From an uncultured Rhodospirillaceae bacterium (GTDB lineage: Bacteria; Pseudomonadota; Alphaproteobacteria; Rhodospirillales; Casp-alpha2), in NCBI GenBank assembly GCA_913048145.1, contig CAJWVP010000134.1, positions 1-7,817 of the forward strand: DNA of 7,817 bases, written 5' to 3'. Each line of letters begins with the position of its first letter. Within the stretch, counting starts at the first letter, position 1. Position numbers and translations under genes: made by a program. This document shows, piece by piece, positions 1 to 6,689 of the stretch. The notes under the pieces were generated by a model, which saw only the letters and a program-made list of their open reading frames with translations, ran no database searches and was not told the origin of the DNA.

Positions 1-1010
1 GTACCCTCAATGGGCGCACCTGGATTGAGACCGATGTACTCCTGCGCTGCGCTCAACGCCTGTCGTCGGTCCAAATCCACCTCATCAGCCGGATCAGGAA
101 TGCGATCTGTGATGGCAATCGTATGTTCGGGACTGGTACCCCAGGAGATATGCGGCGCCAAGTCATCAATCGGGATATTTACCTCGGCGTCGAAAGCGGC
201 TTCGTCGTCGCTGGCCAGTTCCCCCCAAGCAGCGAGAGCGCGGTCCCAGTCGGCACCCTTCGGAGCATATGGTCGACCGAAGAGGTATTGGTAAATCATG
301 TCATCAGGCGCGATCATTCCGATCTTAGCACCCATCTCAATCGACAGATTACAAAGCGTTAGCCTAGCCTCGACATTTAAAGCTCGAATGGGTGCGCCCG
401 CGTATTCGACAGCATAACCGTCGCCAGAAGCAGCTCCCTCCCGTCCAATGACATGCAAGATGAGATCTTTCGCGGAAAGCCAATCCGGTAGCAGACCGTC
501 AAAATTAACCCGCATCCGTTTCGGTTTGCGTTGCATGACCGTCTGGGTCGCCAGGGCATGGACCAATTCGCTGGAGCCGATCCCCCATGCCAGCGCACCC
601 ATACCGCCATGCGTACAAGTATGGCTGTCACCGCAAACCACCGTTGTACCGGGAAGAGAAATCCCCTGCTCCGGCCCAATTACGTGAAGGATACCAAATC
701 CCTTATCGCCCAAACCGAAATGCCGGATACTGCCTTGCTTTGTTAATTCCTGCAACGGCCGCACGCAGGTCTCATGGAAATCACCAATCCCCCCAGTAGC
801 CGGATCTGTTGTCACCGTGTGATCGGGCGCCGCGAAACATAGTTCCGGGTTGCGAACCTCCCTCCCATTTGCCAACAGAGCACCAATCGCCCGCGCACCA
901 CTCAGGTCGTGGACCAATATGCGGTCGGCATGAAGCAAAGCCATATCTCCACCCAAATCAGCGACAACGTGAAGATCCCAAATTTTGTCGAACATGGTCC
1001 GTGCTGGCAT
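1..1010 (-). CDS. leuC: LeuC-type hydro-lyase large subunit (3-isopropylmalate dehydratase-like), 3' end cut by window edge
   Basis: Reading the minus strand from ATG at 1010-1008 gives 336 codons with no stop up to the left edge. The protein matches the aconitase-superfamily LeuC large subunit: N-terminal MFDKIWDLHVV, LLHADRILVHDL (about 25-36), FAAPDHTVTTD (59-69), HVIGPEQGISLPG (109-121), VVCGDSHTCTHGGMGALAWGIG (125-145), ATQT (154-157), LCNLSIEMGAKIGMIAPDD (219-237) and ISWGTSPEH (288-296). LeuC proteins are about 465 residues; the SCTN and CxxC cysteines that hold the 4Fe-4S cluster should lie just beyond the window. The start is supported by GGAGG seven bases upstream. The family adds or removes water on 2- or 3-substituted malates, with a LeuD small subunit. 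Next to a PrpF-like isomerase it may be a catabolic paralogue (dimethylmalate or citramalate type) rather than the leucine-biosynthetic enzyme; sequence alone does not decide this. Family call very sure, substrate unsure. Confidence 0.93.
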   Translation of the reverse strand, partial: MPARTMFDKIWDLHVVADLGGDMALLHADRILVHDLSGARAIGALLANGREVRNPELCFAAPDHTVTTDPATGGIGDFHETCVRPLQELTKQGSIRHFGLGDKGFGILHVIGPEQGISLPGTTVVCGDSHTCTHGGMGALAWGIGSSELVHALATQTVMQRKPKRMRVNFDGLLPDWLSAKDLILHVIGREGAASGDGYAVEYAGAPIRALNVEARLTLCNLSIEMGAKIGMIAPDDMIYQYLFGRPYAPKGADWDRALAAWGELASDDEAAFDAEVNIPIDDLAPHISWGTSPEHTIAITDRIPDPADEVDLDRRQALSAAQEYIGLNPGAPIEG

Positions 1011-1017
1011 AACGATC

Positions 1018-1022
1018 CCTCC
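1018..1022 (-). promoter_or_regulatory. Ribosome binding site of the leuC-type gene
   Basis: On the minus strand GGAGG lies seven bases before the ATG at 1010. It fixes the start of the leuC-type gene and argues against the in-frame Met at codon 6. Confidence 0.8.
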
Positions 1023-1023
1023 G

Positions 1024-1066
1024 AATAGTGTTCAACTATTTTGTGCCGAACGGCAGGCTCACAAAA
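1024..1066. promoter_or_regulatory. Overlapping inverted repeats upstream of the leuC-type gene (candidate operators)
   Basis: Two perfect inverted repeats lie between the two divergent genes, beside the leuC start. The first is AATAGT (1024-1029), 5-bp spacer, ACTATT (1035-1040); its inner part fits a LysR-style T-N11-A pattern. The second is TTTTGTG (1039-1045), 14-bp spacer, CACAAAA (1060-1066), and it contains a smaller dyad TGCCG-AA-CGGCA (1044-1055). Their position 14-56 bp upstream of the leuC start codon suggests transcription-factor sites. The regulator is not visible and the LysR reading is only a pattern match. Confidence 0.45.
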
Positions 1067-1172
1067 CCCCAGACAATTTCAAACCGGTGAGCGCTCCGTT
1101 CACACGGCTGGTTGCTGTTGGGGCTCGCAATGGATGGCACCACCTACTTCGCCTATGGCCTGAGATGGTGGC

Positions 1173-1185
1173 TGACCTTAGGTCA
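1173..1185. promoter_or_regulatory. Perfect 13-bp palindrome TGACCT-T-AGGTCA upstream of the TauE gene
   Basis: TGACCT, one central T, AGGTCA is a perfect dyad ending 21 bp before the TauE-family start codon. The one-base centre is too tight for an RNA hairpin of full arm length, so a dimeric DNA-binding protein site is the likelier reading. No recognisable -35/-10 pair was found around it. Confidence 0.4.
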
Positions 1186-1206
1186 CGCGTGGGCTAGGCT
1201 CCAAGC

Positions 1207-1998
1207 ATGCCGTTGACGCTTAAGACCCTGGCCAACATCCCGCTCTCGGACATGCCTTTAGAAATTCTCGCGTTCGTCGCAGGAGCCTTCTTTATCGCCG
1301 GCATCGTCAAAGGGTTAACCGGCCTCGGCTTGCCGGCCATGTCCCTTGGCCTGCTGTTATTAGCCCTGGAACTTAGGGATGCTATGGCGATCCTCGTCAT
1401 TCCCTTGTTCGCAACCAATATCTGGCAAGGAGTAACCGGCGGACACGTAAGGGCCATGTTGACGCGTCTTTGGCCGCTGTTCGCGACCGGCGTCATTGGT
1501 ATCTGGTTCGCCGTAGGGGTCATGGTGACGGCTAACCCGGCCATCCTGGCAATCATGCTGGGCATCATCCTCGCAGGTTATGCGGCCTATAGTCTGTCCA
1601 CGCCGCAAATTCAGCCGCCTGGGCGTTGGGAGATCATATTGTCGCCACTAGCCGGCGCGATCACCGGCGTCATCGGCGGCCTGACCGGTTCCATGGCCGT
1701 GCCTTCGGTACCCTATATGCAGGCGCTCGGCATTAAGCGGGATGCGCTTATCCAGGCCATGGGAATCTGGTTTTGTCTTGGCTCTATTGCCCTAGGCGGC
1801 GCACTGGGTGGACGTGGAGCACTACCCGTCGACCTAGCCATCGTCTCAGCAGGAGCCGTCATCCCGGCTATTGTCGGCATGGATGTCGGTCGACGCCTTC
1901 GACAACGGCTTTCCGAAGAACGGTTCCGCAAAGTGTTTTTCACCGCATTGATTCTGCTGGGTCTATACATCGCCGGACGCGGAACCTTTCAACTCTAG
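1207..1998 (+). CDS. TauE/SafE-family membrane permease
   Basis: This 263-residue, strongly hydrophobic protein belongs to the TauE/SafE (DUF81) family, whose characterised members move sulfite, sulfonates and other small organic anions across the inner membrane. The two-repeat family architecture is visible. Repeat one carries GIVKGLTGLGLP (about 32-43) and IPLFATNIWQ (64-73). Repeat two carries GAITGVIGGLTGSMAVP (about 149-165), then a loop with LGIKRDAL. Roughly seven to eight membrane segments can be drawn, with a basic RRLRQRLSEERFRK loop (about 228-241) before the last one. An in-frame TAG at 1195-1197 sets 1207 as the most upstream ATG; only a weak AGG precedes it, and ATG at 1252 is an alternative. 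It is divergent from the leuC-type gene. Substrate unknown; an organic anion of the neighbouring pathway is plausible but inferred. Confidence 0.88.
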   Translation: MPLTLKTLANIPLSDMPLEILAFVAGAFFIAGIVKGLTGLGLPAMSLGLLLLALELRDAMAILVIPLFATNIWQGVTGGHVRAMLTRLWPLFATGVIGIWFAVGVMVTANPAILAIMLGIILAGYAAYSLSTPQIQPPGRWEIILSPLAGAITGVIGGLTGSMAVPSVPYMQALGIKRDALIQAMGIWFCLGSIALGGALGGRGALPVDLAIVSAGAVIPAIVGMDVGRRLRQRLSEERFRKVFFTALILLGLYIAGRGTFQL

Positions 1999-2037
1999 CC
2001 CTCAATTGACATTAACGAACGCTGGTCGGCCAATGCG

Positions 2038-2043
2038 TATAAT
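2038..2043 (+). promoter_or_regulatory. Possible -10 element (TATAAT) of the MFS gene
   Basis: A perfect TATAAT hexamer lies 179 bp before the MFS start codon. The nearest consensus -35, TTGACA at 2006-2011, is 26 bp away. That is too far for a standard 16-18 bp spacer, and no good -35 lies at the right distance. It may be a -10-only or activator-dependent promoter, or chance. Confidence 0.3.
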
Positions 2044-2106
2044 CGGAAAGGGAAACGTTTGGGATGGATAGCAACGGAATGGTAATTAAGACGGGGTAGA
2101 CACCAG

Positions 2107-2136
2107 AAAAAACCGGCGAACAACGACGCTTTTTTT
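2107..2136. terminator. Weak bidirectional terminator-like element after the TauE gene
   Basis: AAAAAA (2107-2112) and TTTTTTT (2130-2136) flank a short GCG/CGC stem (2116-2118 with 2127-2129) and an 8-base loop, with a CCG bulge on the left. The A and T tracts can pair. The GC core is only three pairs, so this is at best a weak intrinsic terminator, about 110 bp past the TauE stop. Confidence 0.25.
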
Positions 2137-2222
2137 GAAACAGGTAGAGACGTCGCACCAGCCTGAATAGGTTATCGTAACAACTTAGCTGCCCAAACCT
2201 TTGTAGACTTAATACACCTTCC

Positions 2223-3422
2223 ATGCCGATTTTCATCGCCGTCGTCGCAACATTCCTCCAGCAAAGCCTGACTTACATGAGCCATTTAGTGGTGCCCATC
2301 GCGGCGCCAGAATTGTCGCGGATCTTTGACCTGCCAGTCGCCTTGGCCGGCGCGCACATGGGAATTGTCTATCTCGTGGCTTCGATTTCCATGGTGTTTG
2401 CCGGCGGATTTATCCGCCGCTTTGGCGCTGCGCGAATGTCTCAGGTGGCTCTTCTCGCCACCGCCATCGGCCTTGCACTGGGAGCTGCAGGGACACTTTG
2501 GGCCTTCGCACTAAGCGCCTTCCTGATTGGCGCGGGCAGTGCGTTTTCGACCCCAGCATCCTCGGACATCCTGGCTCGGTACGCGCCGCCCAAGCATGCA
2601 CCCCTCATTTTTTCTATCAAACAAACGGGTGTCCCAGCGGGTGGAATGTTGGGTGGGATCTTAGTTCCATTCCTCATCAACGGTTGGGATTGGCAGGTTA
2701 TGTTCCTGACACTCGGCGGCAGTTGCCTAGCCCTAGCCATCGCCTTTCAGGCCGTACGCAAACGTTTCGACGTCAATCGCAACCCCAACCATCGAATTAA
2801 TTTCACGCAAGGATATTATACTTTGCGCGGCGTTCTGGTCCCACGGCCGTTCCGGTACCTTGTCTATGCGACCTTCACTTTTTGCGGTTTGCAAGGCGTA
2901 TTTGGCGCTTTCTTCGTCTCCTACTTGGTCGAGGGCTTAGGCATGACGCTAGCCGCAGCAGGCGGAACCTTTGCCTTCGCGCAGGCCGCGTCGATTGCCT
3001 TCCGGATCGCCTGGGGTGGGATGGCCGGAACCTGGGGGGCAAGGCCAGTTCTTGCAATCCTGGGCATCAGCATGGCGTTTATCGCCGTCGCCTGCGGTTT
3101 CATGAATACAGCATGGCCACATTGGTCAGTAACCACCATCGCCATTGCCTACAGCGCCACTGCTATCAGCTGGCATGGCGTCGTTCTAGCCGAGATCGCG
3201 AACCTATCGAAAGCTGGAGAAACGGCGACCAACACGGGCGGTGTTCTCGCTTTTGCGACCGGCGGACAAACCGCTTATCCCGCATTGTTCGGCCTCCTAC
3301 TTGCTACCACGGGAAGTTTTGGCCTGGGATTCATCCTGGCTGGCCCGCCGGCGTTGCTGGTGGGTCTCTTGTTTTTTCTTGGCTATCGGCGCGACATCGC
3401 AATCGAACATCAAGGGATGTAA
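2223..3422 (+). CDS. Major facilitator superfamily (MFS) transporter
   Basis: This 399-residue protein has the size and hydrophobic pattern of a 12-helix MFS permease. The cytoplasmic loop between helices 2 and 3 carries a motif-A-like GGFIRRFGAARM (61-72). Helix 5 has a glycine-rich motif, QTGVPAGGMLGGILVP (134-149), typical of antiporter-like MFS proteins. The long charged central loop (about 178-210, VRKRFDVNRNPNHR and onward) separates the two six-helix halves. A stop lies in frame at 2178-2180 with no start codon between it and ATG 2223, so 2223 is the only ATG start. No Shine-Dalgarno sequence precedes it and helix 1 begins almost at once, so translation may be weak or leaderless-like. 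Its 3' end overlaps the convergent PrpF-like gene by 13 bp. Substrate not predictable; import of the organic acid or amino acid used by the neighbouring enzymes is an inference from context. Confidence 0.9.
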   Translation: MPIFIAVVATFLQQSLTYMSHLVVPIAAPELSRIFDLPVALAGAHMGIVYLVASISMVFAGGFIRRFGAARMSQVALLATAIGLALGAAGTLWAFALSAFLIGAGSAFSTPASSDILARYAPPKHAPLIFSIKQTGVPAGGMLGGILVPFLINGWDWQVMFLTLGGSCLALAIAFQAVRKRFDVNRNPNHRINFTQGYYTLRGVLVPRPFRYLVYATFTFCGLQGVFGAFFVSYLVEGLGMTLAAAGGTFAFAQAASIAFRIAWGGMAGTWGARPVLAILGISMAFIAVACGFMNTAWPHWSVTTIAIAYSATAISWHGVVLAEIANLSKAGETATNTGGVLAFATGGQTAYPALFGLLLATTGSFGLGFILAGPPALLVGLLFFLGYRRDIAIEHQGM

Positions 3423-4561
3423 ACCGCTCCTTCCATGATCCGCCGCGCCGTACGTCCAAGCGTCGCGCGGGTGACGATGGGGGCATCCCCGTCAATATCC
3501 AAAGCCGATTCAGTCTCGATAACACCAGCCGGATGACCAATGCGGACAATCATGTGATCGCGATCAGAGGGGCGCCTGGCCTCGTGGACGATTGTTCCCG
3601 GAATTCGACTGGCGACCCCGGTGCAAACCGTGCTGGTCCCGGCGTAGGTCTTATGCATCTGTTGCATAAACATCAAACGGGACAAAAACTGGCTTTCCTC
3701 AGCCGTGACATGTTTGCCACCGATGACATTTTCATAATCCTGCGGTGGCGCAATCATGGCGACGAACGGCGTTGCCGGACTAATCTCCGCAGCCCGATCG
3801 GGATCATCAATCATTCCCATCGCGACGCCGGCATGTGCGCGTATTCGCTCTAGTATCTGGCACAACTCTGTATCGGCATCGATGGCCGCCGCCGTCTCGG
3901 TCCCAGATCGTCCCAAATCGGAGGCACGAACAAACGCATGGGCGTTGCCGATATCCACCATCGATACGTCAATCTTCCCAAAACCAGGAATATCCAGCCG
4001 GTCGTAGGAGTTCCCGGTCGGCAACAAGGCGCCCGCACTGGTGCCAGCCGTATCAGCAAAGTCGACCTGAATCTTCGCCCCGCTGCCAGGCACGCCAGCA
4101 ATAACAAAGTTCCCAGATTCTAGCGGACGACCATCTGATACGGGCACCTCGACAATCAAGATGCTGTCTAAGTTGGTGTTATATACGCGGACCAAGGTCA
4201 TGGGTGCCACTGGCGGAACCATACCGTCCCAAATCGCAAATGCGCCCACCCCAGAAGTCAGATTGCCGCACAAGGAACGGAAATCTACAGAAGGTTCGTC
4301 AATTTCAACCTGACCGAAAGTATAGCTCAAATCCGCATATTTCCCCGGCCCAGCCACTGGGGGAGGCCCCACAATGCAGACCTTCGACGTCAGCGGATCG
4401 GCGCCACCCAGTCCGTCAATCTGACGTTTATCGGGGGAGCCAAATATAGCCAGGATCGTGGCCTGGCGCACCTTGGGGTCTGTCGGCAAATCCGCTTCCC
4501 TCAAATAAACGCCTTTCGAAGTTCCACCCCGAAGGATGGTGCAAGGGATAGATGTCGACAT
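3410..4561 (-). CDS. PrpF/methylitaconate isomerase-family protein (DUF453)
   Basis: This 383-residue protein has the PrpF family signature: the N-terminal PCTILRGGTSKGVYL (6-20), DGLGGADPLTSKVCIV (49-64), and CGNLTSGVGAFA (98-109). The family has a duplicated diaminopimelate-epimerase fold and moves double bonds or cis/trans geometry in unsaturated di- and tricarboxylates (2-methylaconitate, methylitaconate, 4-oxalomesaconate). Lys60 and Cys98 align by motif with the catalytic Lys and Cys described for PrpF and methylitaconate isomerase, so an active enzyme is expected. TGAGG five bases upstream supports the start. It is the last gene of the dgcN-dgcA operon, 17 bp after the dgcA stop. Length is normal for the family. 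Acting on a free amino acid cannot be excluded because of the DapF fold. Substrate uncertain; family call very sure. Confidence 0.92.
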   Translation of the reverse strand: MSTSIPCTILRGGTSKGVYLREADLPTDPKVRQATILAIFGSPDKRQIDGLGGADPLTSKVCIVGPPPVAGPGKYADLSYTFGQVEIDEPSVDFRSLCGNLTSGVGAFAIWDGMVPPVAPMTLVRVYNTNLDSILIVEVPVSDGRPLESGNFVIAGVPGSGAKIQVDFADTAGTSAGALLPTGNSYDRLDIPGFGKIDVSMVDIGNAHAFVRASDLGRSGTETAAAIDADTELCQILERIRAHAGVAMGMIDDPDRAAEISPATPFVAMIAPPQDYENVIGGKHVTAEESQFLSRLMFMQQMHKTYAGTSTVCTGVASRIPGTIVHEARRPSDRDHMIVRIGHPAGVIETESALDIDGDAPIVTRATLGRTARRIMEGAVYIP

Positions 4562-4566
4562 GACAG

Positions 4567-4571
4567 CCTCA
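4567..4571 (-). promoter_or_regulatory. Ribosome binding site of the PrpF-like gene
   Basis: TGAGG on the minus strand, five bases before the ATG at 4561, lies in the short gap after the dgcA stop codon. It supports independent re-initiation on the operon mRNA. Confidence 0.65.
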
Positions 4572-4579
4572 GTTTCTCA

Positions 4580-5563
4580 TCAGCCCCACAGTGCGGCGGG
4601 CGGCGGATGAACCCGCCCGTTTTCAAAGATCAAGGCGTCCGGACGGTCGCCCTTGAGAAAGAGGGGGCCATCCAAATCGAGATACCTCGAAAATTTACCG
4701 AGGAGGATAGCTGGAGCCATAGCCAGCGATGTCGCTACCATGCAGCCAACCATGATTTGCATACCAATTTTTTCAGCCGCGCGGGCTAGTAAGAGAGCCT
4801 CCGTTAGCCCGCCAGTCTTGTCCAATTTTATGTTAATCATTTGATACTTACCGACCAATCCCGGCAGGTCAGTGACAGTGTGGCAGGCTTCGTCAGCACA
4901 TATGGGTATGGGCGAGTCATAACCTGCCAAACCGGCATCTGCGTCAGCAGGCACAGGTTGTTCGATCATTTCAACACCGAGGCGCTGAAGCTCCGGCAAA
5001 AAACAGGTCAACTCATCGATGGTCCATCCCTCGTTCGGGTCTACGATCAGCTGGGCTCCAGCGGCGGCGGCACGGACCGCCTCCATCCGCTGCACAACGT
5101 CATCACGATTCAACTTAACCTTGATCAACGGCGCCGCGCTGAGGTCCCGGGCCTGCGCTTCCATTTCGTCAACTGTGCCAATGCCAATGGTTGTTGCAGT
5201 GACGGTCGGTGTCGGCTCGGGAAGATCGACAAGTTCCCAAACGCGCTGACCCGTAACTTTCGACTGCAAATCCCACAGGGCCGTGTCTAGTGCATTTCGT
5301 GCAGCTCCGGCGGGCAGCCGTTCGGTCAGCCCAAAACCATCCAGCCCAAAGGCGACAGCGCCGGTCTGACCTTTGATCTGCTCACTAACGCCGTGGACGG
5401 ACTCTTCGTAGCGGGCATAAGGCACACATTCGCCGCGCCCCATAGCCTCGCCGTCCTGGATCTCCGCGACAACGACATGTGCTTCCGTCTTCACGCCTCG
5501 GGAAATCGCGAATGGGCGGACCAACGGCCACGCTTCGTCGAGAACTGTAAGTTCACGGGTCAT
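4580..5563 (-). CDS. dgcA: N-acetyl-D-glutamate racemase DgcA (enolase superfamily)
   Basis: This 327-residue protein is an enolase-superfamily enzyme of the dipeptide-epimerase/muconate-lactonising subgroup. The acid-base lysines are in IKVKLN (Lys148, Lys150) and INIKLDKTGG (Lys246). The Mg2+ ligands are Asp175 (IVDPNEGW), Glu201 (MIEQPVP) and Asp224 (ICADEAC). The N-terminal capping domain includes WPLVRPFAISRG (12-23) and GRGECVPYARYEES (42-55). Proteins of this type found directly after a DUF1611 gene are DgcA, which racemises N-acetyl-D-glutamate to the L form. The start overlaps the dgcN stop in an ATGA (5560-5563), without a clear Shine-Dalgarno of its own, so it is probably translationally coupled. 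An L-Ala-D/L-Glu epimerase of peptidoglycan recycling would look similar; adjacency to dgcN favours DgcA. Confidence 0.85.
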   Translation of the reverse strand: MTRELTVLDEAWPLVRPFAISRGVKTEAHVVVAEIQDGEAMGRGECVPYARYEESVHGVSEQIKGQTGAVAFGLDGFGLTERLPAGAARNALDTALWDLQSKVTGQRVWELVDLPEPTPTVTATTIGIGTVDEMEAQARDLSAAPLIKVKLNRDDVVQRMEAVRAAAAGAQLIVDPNEGWTIDELTCFLPELQRLGVEMIEQPVPADADAGLAGYDSPIPICADEACHTVTDLPGLVGKYQMINIKLDKTGGLTEALLLARAAEKIGMQIMVGCMVATSLAMAPAILLGKFSRYLDLDGPLFLKGDRPDALIFENGRVHPPPAALWG

Positions 5564-6570
5564 GAGTTAGCCACGGGAAGATTGTCTACCAACTTGCTGA
5601 CACCCGTTGTAACGGGATCTACCGTCGGTAATCCCAGTTCATCCTCAACACGTTTAAGATAACTGTCGCGTTCCGCGTCGGACAGATCCTTGGTATTGAT
5701 GGAAACACCTATACACGTGGCCTTAGGGTTCGTGAGCCGCGCCGCTTGTTCATTAGCGTCTAGACATTCTTTGAGGTTCGGAATCGGGTACTCTGGCAGA
5801 CCACGCATATGTTTTCTGGTTGGCTCGTGACACAAGACCAGTGCATCTGGCTGAGCCCCGTGAATTAAGCCCATGCTAACACCCGCATAAGAAGCGTGGA
5901 ACAAAGAGCCTTGTCCTTCGACGAGGTCCCAATGATCCGGATCATTGGCCGGCGAGAGAATTTCTGTCGCTCCAGAAATGAAATCGGCGACCACGGCGTC
6001 AACGGAGACACCATCCCCGGCAATAAAGATTCCTGTCTGACCGGTGGCGCGGAACGTGGCTTTCATTCCCCGGGCCTTCATCTCCTTTTCCAAGGCCAGG
6101 GCCGTATACATTTTGCCGACCGAGCAATCCGTCCCAACGGGCAGCAAGCGCATACCCGATCGCTTTTTACCGCTGGCCACATCAAAGCTTTGTGTCGGAT
6201 GGCGGACATCGACTAGATCACGTCCGTACGTCTTCGCGGCGTCAGCGATAGCGGAAACGCTATCCAATCGATTGTGCAATCCACTGGCAATATCAAAACC
6301 GAGCTCGATGGCGGAAACCAACGTTGCGGCCCAAGCCTCGGAAATCACGCCACCACGGTTGGCGACACCGACAATGACCGTCTTGGCGCCAGCTGCGGCA
6401 GCCGCCTCCAATGTCATGTCAGGCAGGCCCAGGTCGGCATTGCAGCCGTCAAGTCTGAACTGACCAATACAGATATCAGGTACCCAGTGAACTACGCCGC
6501 TGGCAGTCTTTGCCGCTAATTGGTCGATCGCGTCACCCAAAAACATGAGGTAAGGCGTTCTCAAGGACAT
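5560..6570 (-). CDS. dgcN: D-glutamate N-acetyltransferase DgcN (DUF1611)
   Basis: This 336-residue protein matches the DUF1611 family. The N-terminal Rossmann-like domain has DLGLPDMTLEAAAAAGAKT (46-64) and a VANRGG loop (69-74). The C-terminal domain has a P-loop-like GTDCSVGK (146-153), ATGQTGIFIAGDG (175-187), VEGQGSLFH (217-225) and VLCHEPTRKHMRG (245-257). DUF1611 proteins paired with a DgcA-type racemase are described as DgcN, which acetylates D-Glu as the first step of D-glutamate catabolism in marine Proteobacteria and haloarchaea. GGAGG five bases upstream fixes the start, and a well-formed promoter lies just above it. It is first in the operon dgcN-dgcA-prpF-like. No deacetylase for N-acetyl-L-Glu is visible in the window; it may be elsewhere. 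Length and motifs are intact. Confidence 0.85.
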   Translation of the reverse strand: MSLRTPYLMFLGDAIDQLAAKTASGVVHWVPDICIGQFRLDGCNADLGLPDMTLEAAAAAGAKTVIVGVANRGGVISEAWAATLVSAIELGFDIASGLHNRLDSVSAIADAAKTYGRDLVDVRHPTQSFDVASGKKRSGMRLLPVGTDCSVGKMYTALALEKEMKARGMKATFRATGQTGIFIAGDGVSVDAVVADFISGATEILSPANDPDHWDLVEGQGSLFHASYAGVSMGLIHGAQPDALVLCHEPTRKHMRGLPEYPIPNLKECLDANEQAARLTNPKATCIGVSINTKDLSDAERDSYLKRVEDELGLPTVDPVTTGVSKLVDNLPVANS

Positions 6571-6574
6571 GTCA

Positions 6575-6580
6575 TCCTCC
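6575..6580 (-). promoter_or_regulatory. Strong ribosome binding site of dgcN
   Basis: GGAGGA on the minus strand, four bases before the ATG at 6570. It is the clearest Shine-Dalgarno in the window and suggests the operon is translated efficiently from its first gene. Confidence 0.8.
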
Positions 6581-6599
6581 GCATCGTCAAATATGCTTA

Positions 6600-6628
6600 A
6601 TATTAGGCCATTGCCTGCAAAATGTCAG
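6600..6628 (-). promoter_or_regulatory. Sigma70-type promoter of the dgcN operon
   Basis: On the minus strand CTGACA (6628-6623) and TAATAT (6605-6600) are separated by exactly 17 bp. Each differs from consensus at one or two positions. The predicted start of transcription is near 6593, giving a leader of about 23 bases that contains the ribosome binding site. The -35 box lies inside the first copy of a direct repeat. Confidence 0.6.
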
Positions 6629-6659
6629 GTGCCAGGCGCCAAAGAATGTAGGTGCCAGG
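6621..6659. repeat. Two-copy direct repeat AATGT(C)AGGTGCCAGG in the dgcN/FAH divergent promoter
   Basis: Copy one is AATGTCAGGTGCCAGG at 6621-6636. Copy two is AATGTAGGTGCCAGG at 6645-6659 and differs only by one missing C. The AGGTGCCAGG cores start 23 bp apart, about two helical turns. The first copy covers the predicted -35 of dgcN and the second lies upstream, near -59. This is the arrangement expected for paired regulator sites, either an activator contacting polymerase or a repressor. The regulator is not encoded in the window. Confidence 0.6.
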
Positions 6660-6689
6660 GTAATCCGGCAGAGCACCTCGAATGAGGGA

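Larger units (their letters stand above)
1999..2222. other. Non-coding gap between TauE and MFS genes
   Basis: This 224-bp stretch is visibly AT-richer than the flanking genes. It has no ORF with family resemblance or a ribosome binding site. It holds an isolated TATAAT near the left end and an A-tract/T-tract element in the middle (listed separately). Nothing else was recognised. Confidence 0.6.

Noticed and set aside
1194..1568. Minus-strand open frame opposite the TauE gene
   Set aside because: The product is a Met/Ala/Pro/Thr-rich mirror of hydrophobic codons, with no recognisable domain.
2006..2043. TTGACA and TATAAT as a full sigma70 promoter
   Set aside because: The spacer is 26 bp, outside the working range, so only the -10 is kept, at low confidence.
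2012..2236. Minus-strand 74-codon open frame filling most of the TauE-MFS gap
   Set aside because: It starts inside the MFS coding region, has no family resemblance and no clear ribosome binding site.
3443..3470. CCGCGC/GCGCGG inverted repeat just after the MFS stop, as a terminator
   Set aside because: It lies in the Arg-rich coding end of the PrpF-like gene, has a 16-base loop and no T-tract. It is probably composition driven.
2882..3853. Long plus-strand open frame of 323 codons across the end of the MFS gene and the PrpF-like gene
   Set aside because: Its product is Arg/Ser/His-rich with no family resemblance. It lies in other frames of two clear genes and has no ribosome binding site.
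4841..5290. Plus-strand open frame of 149 codons inside dgcA
   Set aside because: It is antisense to well-conserved enolase-superfamily sequence; the frame is open because of base composition only.
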